A stretch of 64,000 nucleotides of DNA from positions 1-64,000 of the forward strand of contig DATASX010000073.1 of NCBI GenBank assembly GCA_036269075.1, written 5' to 3'. Below the pieces are notes generated by a model. The model worked only from the letters and a program-made list of their open reading frames with translations. It ran no database searches and had not been told where the DNA came from. Position 1 is the stretch's first letter. Every line of letters begins with the position of its first letter. The position numbers and the translations under genes are program-made. The stretch comes from Sporichthyaceae bacterium (GTDB lineage: Bacteria > Actinomycetota > Actinomycetes > Sporichthyales > Sporichthyaceae). Below are positions 33,760-42,513 of the stretch, piece by piece.

Positions 33760-35916
33760 TCACCCTGTAGCAGCAGGCCGAATCAACGGCCGTAGAACCG
33801 ATTCCACGAACGGTTCCTCGACGGCCACGCCGCCGAGCAGTGCACGGAAATAGACCGGCCCGATGAGCTGGTCGACCGCATCCTCCACGTCCGTGGTCAA
33901 CCGGTCCTGCTCGGTGGTCAGCCGGGCCACCAGCGCCGCGCGCCGTGGACCGGTGACCCGCTCCCGGAAGGCCACCTCGAGTTCGGGATTGCGCGACACC
34001 TCGGCGATCAGCGCGCCGATCACCTGGCGTCCGGTCGGCGAGGAAACGACCTCGCCCAGGTCGAGCAGGTACGAGCGCAGGTCGCGGTGCAGGTCGCCGG
34101 TGTCCGGGATGGGGTGGTCGGCGAACACCTCGGACAACGCGTCGGTGACCGCGTCGACCCGCGAGGTCCAGTAGCGGGCCAGGGTCGTGGTGGCCACGCC
34201 CGATCGGGCCGCGACGCCGTTGTAGGTGATGCTGGACATCCCCGCATCGGCGAGCAGGCCCAGAGTGGCGGCGGCCAGGTTCCGGCGGACCGGGGTGTCC
34301 AGGCGTTGCGCGGCACCGTCGATCAGCGTCGTCAACTCGGGCTCGGCCGCGATCTGCGGGCGCGCCGGCAGGTACACCGCGGCGACCACCGCGCCGGCCA
34401 GGGCGACGACGGCGGCCACGATCACGCTGACCGCCAGGGCGTGCACGAAGGCGACGTTCGCGGCCCCGCTGACCGCGTGGGCGGTGGCCCCCGGCAGTTT
34501 CCCGGCCACCACCGCGGCGGCACCGACCGACTCCCGGGCGGCCGCCGCCGCGACCGTGTTGGCCTTGTGCAGCTGTTCGTAGGCGCCGCTGCTCGCGAAC
34601 CGGTCGCCGTACAGCGCCGTGGTCACGCTGCCCATCACCGCGACGCCGAGCGCCCCGCCGATCTCGCGGGTGGTGTCGTTCATCGCCGAGCCGACCCCGG
34701 CCTTGTCCGGCGGCAGCGAGCCCATGATCGAGTCGGTGGCCGGTGCCATCGCGAAACCCATGCCGACGCCGATGACGCAGAGCACGACGGCGATGTAGCC
34801 GTAGCCGCTGTCGGCGGAGATCCCGGAGAACAGCAGCAGCGCGGTGGCGACCAACGTCAGCCCGCCGGCCACCATCACCTTGGTGCCGACCCGGGCCACC
34901 AACTTGGCGCTGGTCGGGGCCGCAACCATCAGCACCCCGGCCACCGGCAGCAGCGCGACCCCGGAACGCAGGGGGCTGTAGCCGAGCACGAACTGCAGGA
35001 ACTGGCTGACGAAGAACAGGGATCCGAACATCGCGAAGAACACCAGCGTCACCGCGACCGAGGCCGCGGTGAACCGGGCGTCGGCGAAGAACGACACCTC
35101 CAGGATCGGGTTCGCGCAGCGGCGTTCCCACCAGATGAACGTGCCGAGCAGCACCACCGCGGCGGCGAACGAACCACCGATGCGCGGGTCGCCCCAGCCG
35201 TCGGCCGGACCCTGGATGATGCCGAACAGCATCGCGATCAGGCCGGTCGTCGACAGCACCGTGCCGAGCAGGTCCAACGACGGCGCGGCCGGGTCCTTCG
35301 AGTCCGGCACGATCACCACCGCGGCCACCACCGCGAGGGCCACAACCGGGACGTTGACCAGGAAGATCGAGCCCCACCAGAAGTGCTGCAGCAGGAACCC
35401 GCCGGCCAGCGGGCCGGTCGCCACGCCGAGCCCGGAGACCCCGGCCCAGATCGCGATGGCCCGCGTGCGTTCGCCGGCGTCGACGAAGACGTTGGTCAGG
35501 ATCGACAGCGTCGCGGGCATGATGAACGCCGCGCCCAGGCCCTGGACCCCGCGCATCAGGATCAGCGGGTCCGGGCTGTGGACCTGCGAACAGGCGAACG
35601 ACCCGGCGCCGAAGATCAGCAGACCGCCCACCAGGCAGGGTTTTCGGCCCAGCCGGTCGCCGGTGTTGCCCGCGATCAGCAGGAATCCGGCAAAGACGAT
35701 CGTGTAGCCGTCGGTGACCCACTGCAGCTGGGTGGACGAGGTCCCCAGCTCACGCACCAGCGACGGCAACGCGACGTTGACGATCGTGCCGTCGATGCCG
35801 GTGACCAACAGGGCCAGGCACATCACGACCAGCACGGCCCACCGCCGGGGGGAGGCGGCTCGAGTCTCGACGAGTCCGGGCGCCTCTCGGTGGCGCCCGT
35901 GGCTCGTCCGCGTCAT
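33760..35916 (-). CDS. MFS drug efflux pump fused to a TetR-family regulator
   Basis: 718-residue two-part protein. Residues about 25-515 are a 14-helix DHA2-type (EmrB/QacA) proton antiporter with GNTGDRLGRKP in loop 2-3, motif C-like GPLAGGFLL and LPPDKAGVGSAMNDTTREIGG. Residues about 535-718 are a complete TetR protein: a helix-turn-helix with ITYNGVAARSGVATTTLARYW (about 563-583) and a ligand-binding domain of the TetR_C type. The frame is continuous. The pump exports drugs or metabolites, and the fused domain would make a membrane-tethered repressor. Its ATG overlaps the stop of the upstream gene, and a palindrome at 36809 lies before the operon. Confidence 0.9.
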   Translation of the reverse strand: MTRTSHGRHREAPGLVETRAASPRRWAVLVVMCLALLVTGIDGTIVNVALPSLVRELGTSSTQLQWVTDGYTIVFAGFLLIAGNTGDRLGRKPCLVGGLLIFGAGSFACSQVHSPDPLILMRGVQGLGAAFIMPATLSILTNVFVDAGERTRAIAIWAGVSGLGVATGPLAGGFLLQHFWWGSIFLVNVPVVALAVVAAVVIVPDSKDPAAPSLDLLGTVLSTTGLIAMLFGIIQGPADGWGDPRIGGSFAAAVVLLGTFIWWERRCANPILEVSFFADARFTAASVAVTLVFFAMFGSLFFVSQFLQFVLGYSPLRSGVALLPVAGVLMVAAPTSAKLVARVGTKVMVAGGLTLVATALLLFSGISADSGYGYIAVVLCVIGVGMGFAMAPATDSIMGSLPPDKAGVGSAMNDTTREIGGALGVAVMGSVTTALYGDRFASSGAYEQLHKANTVAAAAARESVGAAAVVAGKLPGATAHAVSGAANVAFVHALAVSVIVAAVVALAGAVVAAVYLPARPQIAAEPELTTLIDGAAQRLDTPVRRNLAAATLGLLADAGMSSITYNGVAARSGVATTTLARYWTSRVDAVTDALSEVFADHPIPDTGDLHRDLRSYLLDLGEVVSSPTGRQVIGALIAEVSRNPELEVAFRERVTGPRRAALVARLTTEQDRLTTDVEDAVDQLIGPVYFRALLGGVAVEEPFVESVLRPLIRPAATG

Positions 35917-36734
35917 GGGGTGTGCAGCAGCGACGGCAGTCGCATCGCCAACCAGGGCTTGCGTCCCCAGGCACGCATCCGGCCCCGGGCAACCGCCGGC
36001 CACTGGCCGGCCCGGCCCCACATCACCAGCAGCAGCGCGCTCGGTTCGGCCCAGACGCGGCAGTCGACCGGACGGCCCGACTGCGGGTCGGTGATGTGCA
36101 GAGCCCCGTCGGCGAACACGAAGTGCCGGCGCGGCCCGCCGGCCACCTGCACCGCATAGCGGGCCCGGAAATTCCGGCCGCGGGCCTGGTCGACGAACGC
36201 GGTGGGGCCGCCGAACGACCCGGCCGCCCCGACCGCCTGCACCAGCGGGACGACGAAGTCCTCCAACGCTGCCAGCGCGGCGTCCGGGGGTACCACGAAC
36301 GAGCGGCCCTCGGCGTGGGCGACGTCCCAACTGTGCACGGACATCTCGCTGATGACGTGGGCGTGCAGCGTGCGCAACGGCAGCCGGGTGCCACCCATCC
36401 ACGCGAACTCGGCCTCGGCCGAGCGGCCCTCGGTGGCCGCCGCGTACTGGGCGGCCCGCGCCTCGATGCGGTCGGCCAGGTCCTTCGCGTCGCGGCTGGG
36501 TTCGGCCCGTACGTAGTCGACGGTGAGGCGGCTCAGCGCAGCGAAGTCCGCGATCTGCGGTGGTTGGTCGCCGCGCACGGTGGCCAACTCGAAATCCAGG
36601 ACATGCAGCATGTGCACACCCAGCTCACCGAGGTTCCAGTCGCCGTGGGCGTGCCGGTTCGGGTCGCGCACCGCTCGCAGTTCGCGCGCCGCCGCACTCG
36701 CGGCCCGCACCACCGCCCGTTCGTCCGCGGCCAT
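35913..36734 (-). CDS. maleylpyruvate isomerase-family (DinB-like) protein
   Basis: 273-residue protein of the mycothiol-dependent maleylpyruvate isomerase superfamily: an N-terminal four-helix bundle with conserved DWNLGELGVHMLHV and a second His in RTLHAHVISEMSVHSWDVA that form the metal site, then a C-terminal SCP2-like domain. Members act in thiol-dependent isomerisation or detoxification with mycothiol. First gene of an operon with the MFS-TetR fusion (4-nt overlap), so it may modify the compound that is pumped out. Confidence 0.82.
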   Translation of the reverse strand: MAADERAVVRAASAAARELRAVRDPNRHAHGDWNLGELGVHMLHVLDFELATVRGDQPPQIADFAALSRLTVDYVRAEPSRDAKDLADRIEARAAQYAAATEGRSAEAEFAWMGGTRLPLRTLHAHVISEMSVHSWDVAHAEGRSFVVPPDAALAALEDFVVPLVQAVGAAGSFGGPTAFVDQARGRNFRARYAVQVAGGPRRHFVFADGALHITDPQSGRPVDCRVWAEPSALLLVMWGRAGQWPAVARGRMRAWGRKPWLAMRLPSLLHTP

Positions 36735-36808
36735 CGCATCACCTCACGCCGCACCGGGCGCACCCCGCTGCAAGGCACGCCGTCGGTCGTCCAGATCCTT
36801 GCATGCCG

Positions 36809-36825
36809 CCTGACGGCTCGTCAGG
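36809..36825. promoter_or_regulatory. CCTGACG-N3-CGTCAGG palindrome, candidate TetR operator
   Basis: Perfect 7-bp arms with spacer GCT in the 118-bp gap between the divergent maleylpyruvate isomerase-like gene (start 36734) and enoyl-CoA hydratase gene (start 36853). Position and form fit an operator for the TetR domain encoded in the minus-strand operon. Confidence 0.55.
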
Positions 36826-36852
36826 ACCGCGCCGGACCGCCATGATGCGGTC

Positions 36853-37635
36853 ATGGATCGGGTGCGCGTGTACCTCGACGGGCCCGTGGCCGTCGTGACG
36901 ATCGACCGCCCGGAGGTCCGCAACGCGGTCGACCCGCAGACCGCTGTGGAACTCTGCGCCGCGTTCGAGCAGGTGTGGGCCGACGACGCGATCCGCGCAG
37001 CGGTGCTCACCGGCGCGGGCGGCTGTTTCTGCGCCGGTTACGACCTCGCGGCCTTCGCCGCGGCCGGACGCGACCCCGCGGTGCTGGACACGCTCGGCCC
37101 GGGCCGGGAGGGGCCGATGGGCCCGACCCGCTCGATCCCGCGCAAGCCGGTGATCGCCGCTGTCGAGGGGCACGCCGTGGCCGGGGGCCTGGAACTGGCG
37201 CTGTGGTGCGACCTGCGGGTCGCCGCCTTCGACGCGGTGTTCGGGGTGTTCTGCCGGCGCTGGGGTGTGCCGCTGATCGACGGCGGCACAGTCCGACTGC
37301 CGCGCCTGGTCGGGCTGGGGCGCGCGATGGACCTGATCCTCACCGGCCGGCCGGTGGACAGCGCGGAGGCACTGCGCATCGGACTGGCCGACCGAGTTGT
37401 CGTGCCGGGCACGACGCTGTCGGAGGCAATCGAGTTGGCCCGCACGATCGCCGCGTTCCCGCAGAACTGCATGCTCGCCGACCGGGCTTCGGCCTATGCG
37501 CAGGACGGGCTGGACGTGGCCGCGGCCCTGGCGGCCGAGGCGGCCGGCGGCCTGGCGGTGCTGCGCAGCGGGGAGAGCCGCGACGGCGCTGCCCGGTTCG
37601 CCGAGGGCGCCGGACGGCACGGATCGTTCCGATAG
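36853..37635 (+). CDS. enoyl-CoA hydratase/isomerase family protein
   Basis: 260-residue crotonase-fold enzyme acting on acyl-CoA esters. The oxyanion-hole segments are GAGGCFCAGYDLAAF and HAVAGGLELAL. The second active-site helix reads CRRWGVPLIDGGTVRLPRLVG, with Asp where many hydratases have Glu, so hydratase, isomerase or another crotonase activity cannot be separated. Divergent from the MDMPI-MFS operon and possibly under the same palindrome. Confidence 0.88.
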   Translation: MDRVRVYLDGPVAVVTIDRPEVRNAVDPQTAVELCAAFEQVWADDAIRAAVLTGAGGCFCAGYDLAAFAAAGRDPAVLDTLGPGREGPMGPTRSIPRKPVIAAVEGHAVAGGLELALWCDLRVAAFDAVFGVFCRRWGVPLIDGGTVRLPRLVGLGRAMDLILTGRPVDSAEALRIGLADRVVVPGTTLSEAIELARTIAAFPQNCMLADRASAYAQDGLDVAAALAAEAAGGLAVLRSGESRDGAARFAEGAGRHGSFR

Positions 37636-37653
37636 TGCAGAACCCTTGTCGCG

Positions 37654-38205
37654 TCAGGACTTGGTGGCGCTGCGCTGCTCCACCACGACCTGCCGCAGCG
37701 CGGCGAGTTCCGCGGTGACCCGGTCGACCCGGGCGCGCTCGTCGGCCAGTTCGGCCTCGAGGCGCTCCAGCCGCAACGAGTCGGGCGGTACTTCGGCCGG
37801 TGCTACGGCGTCCGCCTCCTCGCGCGCCGGCTGCGCCGGGATGGCGGTGCGCGATTCGCCCTCTTCGGCCACGCTCTGCGGTTCGGCCGTCTCGAGTTCG
37901 GCGGCCTGCGCCTCAGCTTCGTCCGCCACCTCTGGCTCGGCCGCAGCGGATTCGGGCTCCGCCGCGTCGTCGATGACCGGTGCGGCCGGCCGGCCCCGCC
38001 GACGTGCGGCCAGGACGAGGCATCCACCGCCGAGCACCAGGGCGGAGACGCCCATCGCGCGGGCCGGGGCGGCGAGTTGGGTCTGGTACCCGGCGCTCCC
38101 GCCCGCGGCGCCCAGCAGCACGCCGTAGCCGGCCAGCACCGAACGAGGGAACCAGGCCTGCGCCGACTCCGTACCGGGGACTGTTGTTTCGGCCGGGGCA
38201 TCCAC
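37654..38205 (-). CDS. membrane protein with acidic linker and C-terminal coiled coil
   Basis: 183 residues: two hydrophobic segments (about 22-38 and 48-66) ending in ARRRGR, then an Ala/Glu/Pro-rich acidic linker (75-140) and a C-terminal helix with heptad pattern (LRLERLEAELADERARVDRV). No family recognised; a scaffold or membrane-surface adaptor is one guess. The GTG start at 38205 follows no strong ribosome site. Convergent with the crotonase gene 18 bp away. Confidence 0.65.
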   Translation of the reverse strand: MDAPAETTVPGTESAQAWFPRSVLAGYGVLLGAAGGSAGYQTQLAAPARAMGVSALVLGGGCLVLAARRRGRPAAPVIDDAAEPESAAAEPEVADEAEAQAAELETAEPQSVAEEGESRTAIPAQPAREEADAVAPAEVPPDSLRLERLEAELADERARVDRVTAELAALRQVVVEQRSATKS

Positions 38206-38282
38206 GTGAACAACCGTCCCACCTTGATTCCGGAGTACGGCTCACGACACGCGGGGCACGCCGGGTGCCCCCGGACACGCGA

Positions 38283-38314
38283 CCGGGGCGGCGGACAGAT
38301 GTCCGCCGCCCCGG
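38283..38314. terminator. perfect hairpin after the Gly/Ser-rich gene
   Basis: A 14-bp perfect stem (38283-38296 with 38301-38314) with AGAT tetraloop, 57 bp beyond the stop codon of the minus-strand gene that starts at 38895. It separates that gene from the coiled-coil membrane protein gene. Confidence 0.75.
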
Positions 38315-38370
38315 CATGAAGCGCTTGATTCAAGTGGCTCCGACGGTCCGGTCGGGGCGTGGGGATCAAG

Positions 38371-38895
38371 TCACCCCAGGACGACCGGCGGGTGGCCACC
38401 GGTCGGGGACGAGCCGCCACCGGAGCTGCCACCCGGGGAGGCAGCGCCACCCAGGGGGCCGCTCGGGGCCGAGCCGCCACCGGACGAGCCACCGCTCTGG
38501 CCGCCACCGGACGAGCCGCCGGAGCTACCACCCGGAGCCGTCGGGCTGCTGCCCGAGGAACCGCCGGAGCTACCACCGGGAGCCGTCGGACTGCTGCCCG
38601 GGGTGCCGCCACCAGGCGACGCGGCGCCACCCGGAGCGGCGCCCGCGCCACCCGTGGTCGGGGCCTCGTTGGCCGGCGAGGAGGACGTCCCTGCCCCGGC
38701 GCCCTTCTTCGACTTCTTGCCCTTCTTCTTCTTATTCACCTTGGTCGGGTGCGTGGCGTGCGTGGCGACACTCGCGTGGGTGTTCGCGTGAGTCGTCGCA
38801 GCACCGGCGGAACCGGCCAGCACGACACCGCTCGCGCCGAGCGCGACGGTCAGCAGGCCGGCGGAGGCAATCTTCGAGAAACGACGTTGGTTCAT
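38371..38895 (-). CDS. secreted low-complexity Gly/Ser/Pro-rich protein
   Basis: 174 residues: signal peptide (1-32, AGSAGA-AT), a short His/Thr stretch, a basic block KKKKGKKSKKG, then about 105 residues of Gly, Ser and Pro with internal repeats (SSPTAPGGSSGGSSG twice and related SGGGS units). Probably a disordered cell-wall or surface protein; the basic block could bind anionic polymers. The repetitive DNA (38400-38640) follows from the repeats in the protein. No catalytic domain. Confidence 0.72.
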   Translation of the reverse strand: MNQRRFSKIASAGLLTVALGASGVVLAGSAGAATTHANTHASVATHATHPTKVNKKKKGKKSKKGAGAGTSSSPANEAPTTGGAGAAPGGAASPGGGTPGSSPTAPGGSSGGSSGSSPTAPGGSSGGSSGGGQSGGSSGGGSAPSGPLGGAASPGGSSGGGSSPTGGHPPVVLG

Positions 38896-39079
38896 CAGTG
38901 AAATTCACTCCTTCGTCGTGGCGTCAGGACACTTGCCGGGACAACGTGGACCCGGGGCTCACGAACATTCGGCAGTTCATGAACTGCGCCCATGTCAACG
39001 ACGGGTACCCCGTCATTGCGCGGGGCAACCCTTTACCGGCCTGATCTGTAGAACTACTCACAAGCGGGAGACTGCACGC

Positions 39080-39934
39080 ATGAATTCGGACAAATGCCCA
39101 GGTGATCTTGGGTTTTCGTCACAGCCGTCGGCTGCAGTCCGACAAGGCAACACCGGCAGTGGTTCGGTCACGTTCGACCGCGCCGCGGACTTCTACGACC
39201 GCACCAGAGAGCTACCCACGGAACTGGCGGAAGCACAGACCCGCCTGCTTCACGAGCAACTCAACGGCACCAAGCGCTGCCTGGAGATCGGGGTCGGCAC
39301 CGGGCGCATCGCGCTGCCGTTGGCTCAGGTCGGCGTCGACATGACCGGAATCGACCTGTCGATCCCGATGCTGGAACGCCTGCTGGCGAAGGAATCCACA
39401 GCCGTTCCGGTGGCGGTTGCCGACGCGCGCCGCCTGCCCTTCGCGGCAAACACCTTCGACGCCGTGCTCGCCTGCCACGTGCTGCACCTGGTCGCGGACT
39501 GGCCCGCGGCCGTCGAGGACGCGCTACGGGTGCTGCGGCCCGGCGGCACTTTCCTGGTCAGCCAGGGCGGACGGGCAGGCGACGTCCGCGCGAGCGACCT
39601 GCGGCGCAGGCTGAGCGAGGCCGCCGGCCTGGCCGAAGGGGCCGACCGGGTCGGCCTGCGCGACCTGGCGGAACTGGACGAACACTGCGCGGGGCGCGGC
39701 ATCACCGTGCGCCGACTGCCGATGCTCTCCCACACGCGGCGCTGGACGGTGGCGCAGTTCCTCGAGCAGACCGGCGAGGGTTGCTACTCGTGGACCTGGG
39801 ACATCGACCCCAGCACGTTGCACCGTGCGGTCGCGGCTGTCCGTACCTGGGCCGAACAGGAATGGGGCGATCTGACGGCCACTGCGCTGGGGTCGACGAC
39901 TGTCACCTGGCACGCGTATTCGCGGCCGGCGTGA
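39080..39934 (+). CDS. SAM-dependent class I methyltransferase
   Basis: 284-residue methyltransferase of the Methyltransf_11 type: motif I LEIGVGTGRIALPLA, the acidic GIDLS strand end, VADARRLPFAANTFDAVLACHVLHL and the post-motif LRVLRPGGTFLVSQGG. The C-terminal third (YSWTWDIDPSTLHRAV) probably selects the substrate, which is unknown. ATG 39080 has GCGGGAG ten bases upstream. It converges with the next gene, stops 3 bp apart. Confidence 0.85.
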   Translation: MNSDKCPGDLGFSSQPSAAVRQGNTGSGSVTFDRAADFYDRTRELPTELAEAQTRLLHEQLNGTKRCLEIGVGTGRIALPLAQVGVDMTGIDLSIPMLERLLAKESTAVPVAVADARRLPFAANTFDAVLACHVLHLVADWPAAVEDALRVLRPGGTFLVSQGGRAGDVRASDLRRRLSEAAGLAEGADRVGLRDLAELDEHCAGRGITVRRLPMLSHTRRWTVAQFLEQTGEGCYSWTWDIDPSTLHRAVAAVRTWAEQEWGDLTATALGSTTVTWHAYSRPA

Positions 39935-39937
39935 CGC

Positions 39938-40339
39938 TCAGGCCTGCGCGGGGACCATCGGCGGCAGCGTCGGGCCCACGACCGCGAGACCGGCCACGAG
40001 CGCGTGCAGCTGCTCCAGCCGACTGTGCAACTCCCAGGCAGCCAGGATCGCCTCGTCCAACGCGGATCCCGCGGCGCTGACCGCGTCCAGTGTGGTCTCC
40101 GGGTCGCTCACGTCGACCAGTCGCCCGGCGGCGGACTCGGCCTGCAGCCAGTCCTTGATGCTGCCGAACGCCAACGGGAACTTCGCCACCGTCGAGGAGA
40201 GGTTCGCGGCCACCCGGTCGACCTCACCGGGATTGCGGATCCACCGGGTCGCGTAGTTCAGCGCGTCCGCGCACTCATCGAGACCGGCGGCGTGGTCGCC
40301 CGCGGTGAACGATCGGTCGTAGACATCGGCATGGGTCAT
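39938..40339 (-). CDS. hypothetical alpha-helical protein
   Basis: 133 residues, predicted mostly helical and mildly acidic, with no Cys-rich or nucleotide motif. It begins MTHADVYDRSFTAGDHAAGL and ends in a hydrophobic GLAVVGPTLPPMVPA tail. GGGGGATGAA lies just before the ATG. No family recognised; the helical pattern resembles ESX-type or regulatory bundle proteins only loosely. Confidence 0.6.
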   Translation of the reverse strand: MTHADVYDRSFTAGDHAAGLDECADALNYATRWIRNPGEVDRVAANLSSTVAKFPLAFGSIKDWLQAESAAGRLVDVSDPETTLDAVSAAGSALDEAILAAWELHSRLEQLHALVAGLAVVGPTLPPMVPAQA

Positions 40340-40830
40340 TTCATCCCCCGTTGGTCGTGCGGCCAGAAACAGCGCCCAGGCACCGTGCCCGGGCCTCCCT
40401 GACAGAGGCCCCCGGCCCCCGATGCCGGTGCCCGGGCGCCTTTCGCATGTCCGCCGGCAAGGGTCGACGCGCCGTCGGACAGGCACTTCGACTGGCCGAA
40501 GGGATGATTCGGTTCCAACGTGAGGATGGTTTCTTTCCCGACGTTCGGCCCACCCCGGCGCCTTGATGATCTTGAAATCCGCCCGATCGGCGCGAAGCCG
40601 CAGGTCGAGCCCCGGAGTACGACCAAGATTAATGTGCACGAAACACACCGCAGCTAAGGTTTGGGGACGGTAAACTGGGCGAAGCTGGCGAGAAGGCCCC
40701 GCACTGGCCTGAACCCCTACCGCGGGCCCTTCAGAACCGTAAGATCATCTTTGCGGCCGAACACGGACATCGTGGCGGCCGGCGGCGGACCGGGTCACAC
40801 CGGTCGGACCTCGACACTCGGGCGGGTCGA
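40340..40830. other. gene-poor region upstream of 39938-40339
   Basis: 491 bp without a convincing gene. It contains a 7-bp stem with loop CCTGACA (40391-40411) and GC-rich inverted segments, possibly an attenuator in the leader of the minus-strand gene. From 40560 to 40680 the GC content drops, likely promoter DNA. Confidence 0.45.
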
Positions 40831-41019
40831 ATGTCCAACTGCACCGAAGCTGACCGCGCACACCTGGCGGCCGCGCTCTCCTCGGGCGCGACTGCGACCG
40901 CCAGAGCCCTCTCGGCGCGCCTGCGCGCCGAGGAGACGGCGCACGCCGCCGCGCGCGAACTGCCCCGGCGCCACCTGCGGCTGGTCCCTGCCCTGTCCGT
41001 AGAGGCCGATCAGGCCTGA
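40831..41019 (+). CDS. small Ala/Arg-rich protein, unknown
   Basis: 62 residues, helical and basic toward the C-terminus (LPRRHLRLVP). Third-position GC is high throughout and GGGCGGG lies about 8 bases before the ATG. No domain is recognised. It could be a small DNA-associated or regulatory protein; length and lack of homologues keep confidence low. Confidence 0.4.
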   Translation: MSNCTEADRAHLAAALSSGATATARALSARLRAEETAHAAARELPRRHLRLVPALSVEADQA

Positions 41020-41110
41020 TCGGCGGCGCGCCACGCGTGCCGGAGGAATGAGCACGGACATCACGAGGTTCTGACCGGACGACGTTGAACCCGGACGGAA
41101 CGGATCTGTC

Positions 41111-41860
41111 GTGACCGATGCAGACCTGCACTTTTACTTCGACCCCGTGTGCCCGTTCGCCTGGCTGACCAGCAAGTGGGTCCGCAAGGTGATCGCCCAA
41201 CGCGACTACACCGTCGAGTGGCGGCTGATCTCGTTGCGGATCGTCAACGAATCGGTCGACTACGAGGCGCACTTCCCGCCGGAGTACCAGGCCTTGCACA
41301 CCGCGGGCCTGCGGATGCTGCGAGTGGCCGCGGCAGCCCGGGCCGCGTACGGGACCGACGCCGTCGACCGTCTCCAGGCCGCCTACGGGGCACACGTCTT
41401 CGAGCGGCCGCCGGCCGCCGACGGCGAACAGCGCCCCGCGATCGGGAGCCGGGAACACGTCGCCCCGGCGTTGGCCGACGCCAGGTTGCCCGAGGCGCTG
41501 CTCGACGTCCTCGACGACAGCTCCTGGGACGACGAGATCCGGTCGGAGACCAAGGCCGCCCGGGCCATGACCGGCGACGACGTGGGCACACCGATCCTGC
41601 ACGTCGACCCGCCCGGCGGGGTCGCGTTCTTCGGCCCGGTCATCAGCCGCATGCCGTCCGACGAGCAGTCCGCCGAACTGTGGGACCACGTGCTCGGGCT
41701 GGCCCGCTTCGGTGGGTTCGCCGAGCTCAAGCGCAGCCTGCGGGAGCAACCGCAGCTGGCCGTGTACGGCTTCGCCGAGGGCGAGCTGGGCAAGGTCGAG
41801 GACTGGCACGGCGGCAGCCGCCGTCGCAAGGAGGACCGCGGAAAGGCCGCCGCCGGGTGA
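41111..41860 (+). CDS. DsbA-family mycothiol-type nitroreductase/oxidoreductase (Rv2466c-like)
   Basis: 249-residue thioredoxin-fold protein with the helical insert of the FrnE/Rv2466c group. The N-terminal strand YFDPVCPFAWLTSKWV aligns with the DPLCPWCW region of M. tuberculosis Rv2466c, but the second Cys of CPxC is Ala here, leaving one thiol. The GTPILHVDPPGGVAFFGPVISRMP segment supplies the cis-Pro loop. Rv2466c uses mycothiol to reduce nitro compounds; a single-Cys variant would work through a mixed disulfide with mycothiol. GTG start. Confidence 0.82.
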   Translation: MTDADLHFYFDPVCPFAWLTSKWVRKVIAQRDYTVEWRLISLRIVNESVDYEAHFPPEYQALHTAGLRMLRVAAAARAAYGTDAVDRLQAAYGAHVFERPPAADGEQRPAIGSREHVAPALADARLPEALLDVLDDSSWDDEIRSETKAARAMTGDDVGTPILHVDPPGGVAFFGPVISRMPSDEQSAELWDHVLGLARFGGFAELKRSLREQPQLAVYGFAEGELGKVEDWHGGSRRRKEDRGKAAAG

Positions 41861-41934
41861 CGGACCCCGGTCCGGCTACGGTTCGGCGGACGGCGCCGAC
41901 GCGGCGCCCGCCGAGTGCGACAGCGAGGTGCACG

Positions 41935-42471
41935 GTGAGCCCGACGATCCCCGCGCTGCTCGTGGAGTACGACCGGGCCCGCGCCTACACCGACTCGTTG
42001 TGGCGCGACCTGCCCGCCACCGAGGTCTGCTGGCGGCCGCACGAGCAGTCCAGCGCGATCGGGTGGCACCTGGGCCACCAGGCCACCGTCGCGCACTTCA
42101 TGGTGCGCAACCTGACCGCCGCCGAACCCAGCCCGGACGCCGACCTGGAACCGCTCATGGACTCGGCCACCCCGGAGGCGGTCCGCGGCGAACTACCGGA
42201 CCTGGCGCGGCTGGCCGGCTTCCGGGCGACCGTGGCCGAACGGGTTCATGCCCGGGTCGGCAACATCGCCTCCCGGGCGGTCACCGCGCCGGCGCAGATG
42301 CAACTCATCGGCGCCACTTTGCTGATCGCGGTGATCAACCACGAGTACCAGCACGACCAGTGGATCTCCGAGGTCCGCTGCCGGGACCTCGGCCGCGCTC
42401 TGCCGCCGCGGCCGGTCTCCGACGCGCTGTGCGAGCTCGACGGCTACCTCGTGGTCGGGGCGCACGCATGA
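41935..42471 (+). CDS. DinB-family four-helix bundle protein
   Basis: 178-residue DinB-like protein. The three metal-binding His are in SAIGWHLGHQATVAHF and VINHEYQHDQW. DinB proteins are nickel or zinc-binding helical bundles, often thiol transferases using mycothiol or bacillithiol. The GTG at 41935 has GAGGTG five bases upstream. It is 75 bp downstream of the mycothiol-type oxidoreductase, which suggests a shared thiol-dependent detoxification role. Confidence 0.82.
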   Translation: MSPTIPALLVEYDRARAYTDSLWRDLPATEVCWRPHEQSSAIGWHLGHQATVAHFMVRNLTAAEPSPDADLEPLMDSATPEAVRGELPDLARLAGFRATVAERVHARVGNIASRAVTAPAQMQLIGATLLIAVINHEYQHDQWISEVRCRDLGRALPPRPVSDALCELDGYLVVGAHA

Positions 42472-42513
42472 CCCGGGGCTGAGGTTCGACCACCGCCCGA
42501 GAACCGGAAGACT

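Noticed and set aside
38400-38640. Short tandem DNA repeats that might be a CRISPR or VNTR
   Set aside because: The units vary in length and simply encode Gly/Ser/Pro repeats of a secreted protein; no unique spacers.
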